Below, piece by piece: positions 47,316-60,000 of a DNA stretch of 60,000 bases; the stretch's first letter is position 1, and each line of letters begins with the position of its first letter. Source of the stretch: Hydractinia symbiolongicarpus (Eukaryota; Cnidaria; Hydrozoa; Anthoathecata; Hydractiniidae); the NCBI RefSeq assembly GCF_029227915.1, contig NC_079880.1:20958501-21018500 (forward strand), read 5' to 3'. A program made the translations under genes and the position numbers. Below the pieces are notes generated by a model, which saw only the letters and a program-made list of their open reading frames with translations, made no database searches and was not told the DNA's origin.

Positions 47316-48452
47316 CTTCCGAGGTTCATTTTAGGTACAAATAGGTTGGTAACATCGTTTTCATGTCTACAGAAACTACTTTACACTTCAAAACTTTTAT
47401 GTAAAATTCTACATCCGGTTGTTTTAAACCTATTTTTATCTCAATTTCGAATTTTTTATTGTAGTGACATCGCTAGTCTACAGAATTTCGTCATTTTTAT
47501 ACTTCCCAATATAAAGATAGGTTGTCAGGTATGGGACACCTTCAATGACAGAACCTATATGTTCTACAAAAACTGTTAGTTCTGCATGTCCAGACAACAT
47601 ATGTCTGTACTTCAACAGTGCGACCGTCATTGTCTTTACGATATTGAACCTCTGACAAGTAAGAGAAGACAGACACTACATTGAAACGTTAAGCAATGCT
47701 TTTTTCTGTCAGTGGCTCTTCAATTGGTGTGGTGATCTCCTGCTCAGTGTCTAAACATCCTCGTTTCCATGAAATACCATGTGTCACATGTTTTTGACGT
47801 CGGAAAAAAGTGTGTATCTGTTTTGTCTTAAAGCAAACAGCCTTTTTTGTGCAACTTAGTGTGAGAATGCCCATGTGGAAGTTCTTTTAATTTTTTCTAA
47901 AATATTATTAATATTATGAATAAGAAAAAAACGAACGTGTATAAGTTATATAGAGATAAATCTCGTGTGTTTTGCAGAAATAGAAGTGTAATATACAATC
48001 TCAGGGTAAGAGTTTTATGCGAAGATTTTCGTGTACCCTCTATAAAGTGTGCAGTTACATATAACACAAATATATAATAAACCACAGAATATTTTAGTTC
48101 GAAAATTTTGCACACATTTATCATAATTCTGTGAATTACAGGAGGGACAACCTTTTGACAAATTTGAGTCAGTTTACAAGACTGTAGCTTTGCTTGTAAT
48201 TTTTTTGCTTTGTTTTAAAAAAAGGAGTTGCATGATGCTTTTTCCTTAATGAATAGACAACGTTACGACGATTTTATTTCTATTTATCAGATTATTGTTT
48301 CACTTGCTAAACATGCTTCCGTGTTGTTTCAGAAATCTCATTTGCTAATTTTACGTACTGAACTTTGTACTGTACCATATTCTTATATGGCAAACTCATG
48401 TATATGTGCAAAATAGAAGCTGACACTGAAAATATATTCTCAAGTTTTAAAA

Positions 48453-48860
48453 TCACAGCTTTTTCGGGTGGCTATGGTTCGCCAAATTGCTTTCAAGCAT
48501 GTGAATCAATAGCAAAATATATCGCGAAGTGCTAATGATATGATGGAAAACAATATCCCTCACAAAAAAATATTTACTTTCTCTCACTTGAAACATGTTA
48601 GAAATTATGGGGGGGGAGGGGGGGGGGGGGGGTATAGATTTGTTTTCCATTTGATACATAAAGCATACGTTCTGAAAAATATTTATCTGGAAAATATTTA
48701 AAGATTTTATAGACTGCAGTAGTGGTTTGCTATGCGTAAATTTGTCTTGGAAAAAAATAGTCCTTACAGCGTGTTTTTGACGTTTATATATCGATTCAAG
48801 TTTGGATTTATTAGTGCTGCCCCAAACTATATTTGCGTAATTTATATGACTATGTACCAA
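48453..48860 (-). pseudogene. Fragment of a second LINE family (RT C-terminal region)
   Basis: Minus-strand translation gives HINYANIVWGSTNKSKL, RQKHAVRTIF and FTHSKPLLQSIKSLN. This pattern (YxNxxWG ... KHAxRxI ... H..PLL) is typical of the region after the RT core in jockey/CR1-like LINEs. A G-rich expansion at 48609-48632 interrupts it as a run of prolines. No 5' part was found, so it is a truncated, dead copy unrelated to the RTE-like family. Confidence 0.65.
48609..48632 (+). repeat. G-tract (24 bp, one interruption)
   Basis: Eight Gs, one A, then fifteen Gs. It is potentially quadruplex-forming and out of keeping with the local AT-rich composition. It lies within the decayed LINE fragment. 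Confidence 0.9.
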
Positions 48861-49365
48861 TGAATATTATGAATTTATTAGACAATGTTTATTTAGGAGG
48901 TGTCGAGGTTTGTTAACCGTCTAATTTAGATAAAAAAAATTAAAAAATAGAAGTTCGGTTTAGTGTTCTTATAATAATATAATTCACTATTAGAGTTGAA
49001 AAATTCGAAACAGTCCTGTCTAAAAACAGAAACATTCTATGTAGAATTCAAAAGTCCATGTAGAATAAATCCTTGTAAACAAAACATTACGATATTCAAC
49101 ACTGACAGAGGAATGTGTAAAAATTGAATGCGTAACCTTTAGTTACATTTAGCTTATTTAGTTACAGCGAATATTAATTAAGAATTTTTTAGCTAGCTAG
49201 CTAGCGAAGAATAACATGGGCTTCGACGATTTTTATATTAACTGAGTAACCAAAAAGCCGAAAGAACGACTAAAGATACATATTTGTATGTTTTGGCGCA
49301 AGGTGTTAACCCTCCCCTAATCATCAATACCCAAAATTCTCCACCTCCTCGTCCTCGTTTGATGC

Positions 49366-49800
49366 AACGCAGGAAATATGTAATATTGCTGTTGAAGATG
49401 ACCTCTATGTGTCCCAAGGCTGCTCAAGACCCAGGAAATGTGTGATGAGGTAATTAAGGATAATCCCTGGCTGCTCCACCATGTGCCAAACTCTTATTAA
49501 ACTCAGGAAATGTGTAACAGGGCCGTTGAGAGGGATCCATATATGCTCAAGCATGTTCCGGATTGATTCAAAAGTCTGTACATGCTCCAGAAAAAGAAAT
49601 TGATTGATAAATATTTTTCGATATATAATAAATGTGTATTAAATCAAAATTCGAAATGTTCGAAAATGCAGCGGTCGCGATATTACTTGCCGGTGGAGCC
49701 CCACCTACCACTTATAACCATGGCTCTAGTGAAAGAATCTGAAAAAGAGAAGGAAAATAATAGATCAATTAAAGATTTGTAGGATAGAGTTCGTGATTTA
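49366..49800 (+). pseudogene. Decayed ORF with TQEMC...VPD (DUF4116-like) repeats
   Basis: Two adjacent ~23-residue repeats read TQEMCDEV...PWLLHHVPNSY and TQEMCNRAVERDPYMLKHVPD. They are preceded by a degenerate third (QEICNIAVEDD) and separated by in-frame stops at about 49497 and 49563. The pattern TQEMC-x2-AV-x-DP-xx-L-x-xVPD fits the DUF4116-type repeats I recall from cnidarian, fungal and large-virus proteins. A charged stretch (ALVKESEKEKENNRSIKDL) follows at 49722-49782. It is a non-functional remnant of unknown role. Confidence 0.5.
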
Positions 49801-50039
49801 GAATAGTAATGATGCAGGATTTTATGGTTCTTTGCAAACGTAAGATAAACGATAAAAGAATAGTGCGATGATTGTGAGTGTGTACTTGATGAATATAATA
49901 AATGCAAAGATGGTAGGTAAGTGGTGAAAAACAAAATGTTATGGGTTTTTGTAAATGTTTAACGAAAAAATAAAAAGTATTGATCAAGTTGTTTTTCATA
50001 TAACATAAAAGAGCATGTTTAACTTTGGAGACCAAATGA

Positions 50040-50560
50040 TTAAATCAAAAGAATTTTACAGTAATGTAACACCGTACAATATTGAAGATGTGAAAATTGA
50101 AAAACATGTGGTGAGTGATTCCATATTAGCAAACAAAGGTAAAGATGAACGGTTTGCGATTGGATTATGATCAGGACGGCAACCTATCCCCGTTACTGAT
50201 AAAAAAAACCCTAAAAAAATCTACTCTTAGGGTGTTTCTCAATATAGTCCGAATTCAGCGTTCACCATGTCGTTTGATCTTGGTGAGTATCCTGAGTGGT
50301 TGACTAAATATGAGGAAATCTTAAAAAAAGTTGAGTGGGAAAGTGGGGCTTCAACATAGATGTGAAAAAGATCGTTATATCAACCCAAAATTGTAAGACT
50401 TTAAAGGTAAAATTTGAACTAGCTTTCATAAAAAAAGATATCGCAAGAAGGTTGTGAGTGTACGGCATTCATTAAAATAGGAAGTATTTATAAGCAGGGT
50501 CCAACTATTACATACAGACCTACTTGGAAGAATGCAAATATAAGGAGGTTGAAAGGTATG
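50040..50560 (+). pseudogene. Degenerate ORF pieces of an unidentified element
   Basis: Plus-strand frames alternate between readable pieces: FYSNVTPYNIEDVKIEKHVV (from about 50058), MSFDLGEYPEWLTKYEEILK (from 50268), then FNIDVKKIVIS, LKVKFELAFIKKDIARRVV and GPTITYRPTWKNANIRRL. Frameshifts and stops lie between them. This looks like a former protein-coding region, but I do not recognise the family. Confidence 0.4.
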
Positions 50561-50620
50561 GCGCTAGTTATTTGAGTGAATCCGAGGATGATTTCTATGA
50601 TGATAGTACTGAGTTCCAAC

Positions 50621-50684
50621 CTCGCTCCCAGGGCATTTTGCCATATTGATAACGGCGCAGGGGCCACAAGACCCTGGGGACGAG
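50621..50684. mobile_element. Small palindromic element (MITE-like)
   Basis: The terminal inverted repeats CTCGCTCCCAGGG and CCCTGGGGACGAG match at 11 of 13 positions and enclose about 38 bp including GCCATATTG. From memory, short elements with CTCGTTCCCAGGG ends are common in cnidarian genomes. Confidence 0.55.
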
Positions 50685-51089
50685 ATTGACTGAGTTCTAG
50701 TTCATTATCTTTCTATGATTGATAACAGCTATATGAAATAAAATGAACGCACTTCGCCAGGAATCCTCGCTACTCTACAATGAATAAAGACAAGCTAAGT
50801 ACAAGAATATTTCAACACAATCAGACGGTCTTTATTGCAAACCTTGCGTTGAAATTGCATATGAAAAAAATTGAAAAATACTTGCAAGATCTCGCTAAAA
50901 AATCACGACGTAGTACATGATGGGTATCTACGGAGCGATGCCGATACTGGTGAAGTGCTAGGATGCGAACTTGATTATTAGTTTTGTAGGAACCATATTT
51001 CCTATAAAACTTCCGGTCTATATTGAATAAGCAGGCGGGAAATCTAAGTACCTAAAAATCCGTATCGCCCGCCTGCAAAATCCAGACGG

Positions 51090-51720
51090 TTGGTTAACAA
51101 ATTACGACTGGTCCTTTAGCTGGTTAGCAACTCTACCATTAAAAGAACATGGGTTTTGCCTGAATAAGCGAAAATATTTTGACATTATATTTTTCTGCGT
51201 TACGGATGGAGTATTAGGATTGCCACTAATTTGTGCATGTCATGTTGGTGGTTTATTCGTCACATGGAGTTACGTGGGCTACCTTATTGCAGGAGGTATG
51301 CAGAGATACACAATATGAACCTCCCCTGATTCTCCTGACCACTGAAGCAAATGATTTTCATCGTTCTGCAGTTAAAGACGCGGAAACAAGAGCAGATATT
51401 AGTATAAGACGTTTTTGGCAGGGAGGACAACGAGCATTTTTAGACGTAAGAATCTTTAATCCCATCGCTCCAAAAAAGATCTTACAACAGGCGAATCATA
51501 GATGTAGCATCAACACGGAGGTATAAGACGAGAAACAAGTGTTTTTGTATCCAGATTAGCCGACATGATCGCGGAAAAAAGAGATGAATCAAAGTGTTGA
51601 ATTTGTAGCGCGGCTGAGACGCAAAATTTCGTTTAGTTTGGTGCGTTCCGCAATTTATGTCTGCGTGGTTCCAGAAATTATTCTGTCTGTACGTGCGATG
51701 ACGTGCTGATTACAAATGAG
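51090..51720 (+). pseudogene. Decayed endonuclease-like domain of a retroelement
   Basis: Readable pieces in shifting frames: WLATLPLKEHGFCLNKRKYF (about 51119-51178), a degenerate LPLICACHVGGLFV segment, then the open stretch 51233-51526 with DAETRADISIRRFWQGGQRA and FLDVRIFNPIAPKKIL. Later come RRKISFSLVRSAIYVCV fragments. The arrangement resembles a domain I recall from cnidarian reverse-transcriptase-like proteins (PLKEEGF ... CKKGGF ... ARLDI ... FFDVRVFNP); the D-VR-FNP part suggests a PD-(D/E)XK-type nuclease core. Breaks show it is dead. Family assignment is from memory. Confidence 0.5.
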
Positions 51721-51900
51721 TTGGCAATTATCCGAGAAAATTGAACTGTTATATTGATATTTTAGTTTATGTTGTGTCGTTATAGTAATGTCAACTGTCA
51801 ATGTTTTTTGTTATCTTTCCACTTATAACGTCTACGTCCTATAGTATTATATTGTAAAAAACTATTTAGTTTTACACGATCTTGCTATTGAAAAAAGCTA

Positions 51901-52039
51901 AGAAATTGCGAGCCTGTCTGGTTTTCCTCCCAGTTGACAAAACTGCGCATGCTCAGATGCATTTTGACAGTGCAACTCGAAGCTGAGATCCACGACGGGC
52001 GTTACTTCGTGATTTTGACTTCTTGCTCTAATTTTAATC
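51901..52039 (+). promoter_or_regulatory. Presumed alpha-tubulin promoter / 5'UTR
   Basis: This segment lies immediately upstream of the ATG-only exon. It contains TGCGCATGCTCA at 51944-51955, resembling an NRF-1-type GCGCATGC core. No TATA box is present within the last 100 bp. Transcription start is not determinable from the sequence. Confidence 0.4.
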
Positions 52040-59078
<7,039 letters not shown>

Positions 59079-59195
59079 ATCCTTATTGTATACCTGTTTG
59101 GTTTATGTGAAAGATTGATGTAATTAAATTCTTGTATTTTTGTACACAACATGTCAGATAATAAGACCACAATCGTTGCCTTGGGGAGGGGCATA

Positions 59196-59206
59196 AATAA
59201 AATAAA
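59196..59206 (+). terminator. Alpha-tubulin polyadenylation signals
   Basis: Two overlapping AATAAA hexamers (AATAAAATAAA) lie 118 bp after the stop codon and are the first canonical signals downstream. Confidence 0.75.
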
Positions 59207-60000
59207 TTTCACTGGAAACATCTGAATTTCTTTGGGCTGTTAGCACGCGTTATGTTAAATTTAGAATATCTAGCAAAGTATGACTTGCCTTAGTTTGTTA
59301 GCGCGCGTTAATCTAAATTCACACTGAAACGCACTTCGCCGCATGACCTTCGTATTTTTTTTACCATAAATTAATTGCACAATAATTAAATGGGCTAATG
59401 ACAGCATGCGACAATACAAAACGTTGGATTCAAACTTGTTGCAAGGTCATTTTGCAAATCAAGAATGAATATGCGTCGTTTTGTGGCTGCCATATATGGC
59501 GAAAGAGCAGCGCCTTGCAGAGTAAAATTAGCATATGGGACATTTGTTGCACATATTTATGGACGTTTCGGATACTCGCGAATGAGCATTCATCCCGTCA
59601 ACAGCATTATTCTATGGCTATTATGGTGACAAGAGTCAGGTATAGCGCAACAAAGATCGTATAGCATAGGTTTTCCGTTGTAGGCCAAGGGCAAATTTAT
59701 GAACAATTTTTGAAAGTTTGATCATCGTTTTTGAATCATGGCATGTGGTGGATGTTCAATCATGGACAAGACTAATGACAAGGCTAATTTCGAGCTCGTT
59801 TCTATTTGACAGCGTTCTGCTATCGTGCAAGTATGTAATAAACAATGAACTTATTTGATATACTGAACAGGCTTGAATTTACTTGAAGTGTAGCACTGGA
59901 ACGTAAACCATATTGCGCTTTTTTGTAGATCATTGCTTTTTGTAATGATTAATCCTATAGGATAGGATTAATGTATTAGGCGGCTGTCTAGTTGAGCGAT
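59207..60000. other. Intergenic right end
   Basis: No gene recognised. It contains a ~60-bp-spaced duplication of a GTTAGC(A/G)CGCGTTA motif (59239 and 59299) and a short palindrome TAATCCTATAGGATAGGATTA near 59949. The ORF at 59398-59664 has no family features. Confidence 0.5.

Larger units (their letters stand above)
45701..51900. other. Intergenic region between SMCHD1 and alpha-tubulin
   Basis: No intact host gene is recognised across about 6.3 kb. The contents are the tandem repeats, LINE fragment, DUF4116-like remnant, palindromic element and endonuclease-like remnant listed separately. The remaining ORFs (e.g. 45861-46130, 47897-48124, 49683-50035) lack motifs and look like chance. 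Confidence 0.6.

Noticed and set aside
59398-59664. 88-residue ORF downstream of tubulin
   Set aside because: No motif, unusual composition and no neighbouring exon signals; consistent with chance.

Overview
This is an animal nuclear genome fragment. It is AT-rich, its genes are split by many short GT-AG introns, and its proteins are metazoan: alpha-tubulin, isovaleryl-CoA dehydrogenase (IVD), SETD4 and SMCHD1. The repeats (an RTE-like LINE with a PHD-like finger, a mag-type Ty3/Gypsy element, pogo-type remnants, TQEMC/DUF4116-like repeats) suggest an invertebrate, most plausibly a cnidarian. That placement is inference.

Layout, left to right. 1-1326: a decayed pogo/Tigger-type transposase (minus). 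3245-3468: first coding exon of IVD (minus); the rest runs off the left edge. 3750-5747: SETD4 (plus, two coding exons), divergent from IVD across a 281-bp shared promoter region. 6753-45543: one very large gene (minus), which I reconstructed as 50 coding exons whose phases all agree. It encodes 2012 residues and matches SMCHD1 from end to end: ubiquitin-like N-terminus, GHKL ATPase, long beta-rich middle, coiled coil and SMC hinge. 45544-52039: intergenic land of decayed mobile elements. 52040-59078: alpha-tubulin (plus, three coding exons, the first holding only the ATG; 451 residues).

Intron 1 of SMCHD1 (11.2 kb) contains a nested insertion. A mag-like Ty3/Gypsy element (34606-42793, 5-bp target duplication ACTGC) is itself interrupted in its integrase region by a nearly full-length LINE (38063-41479, 6-bp duplication AGCTAC). 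A second, 5'-truncated LINE copy lies in SMCHD1 intron 25, and a 3' fragment lies in the SETD4 intron. SMCHD1 introns also carry tRNA-derived SINE-like elements, and intron 1 has a 53-bp minisatellite framed by a ~145-bp direct repeat. All host exons remain open despite these insertions.

The host genes have unrelated roles: mitochondrial leucine catabolism (IVD), protein lysine methylation (SETD4), chromatin silencing (SMCHD1) and the cytoskeleton (alpha-tubulin). Only the IVD-SETD4 head-to-head pair suggests shared regulation.
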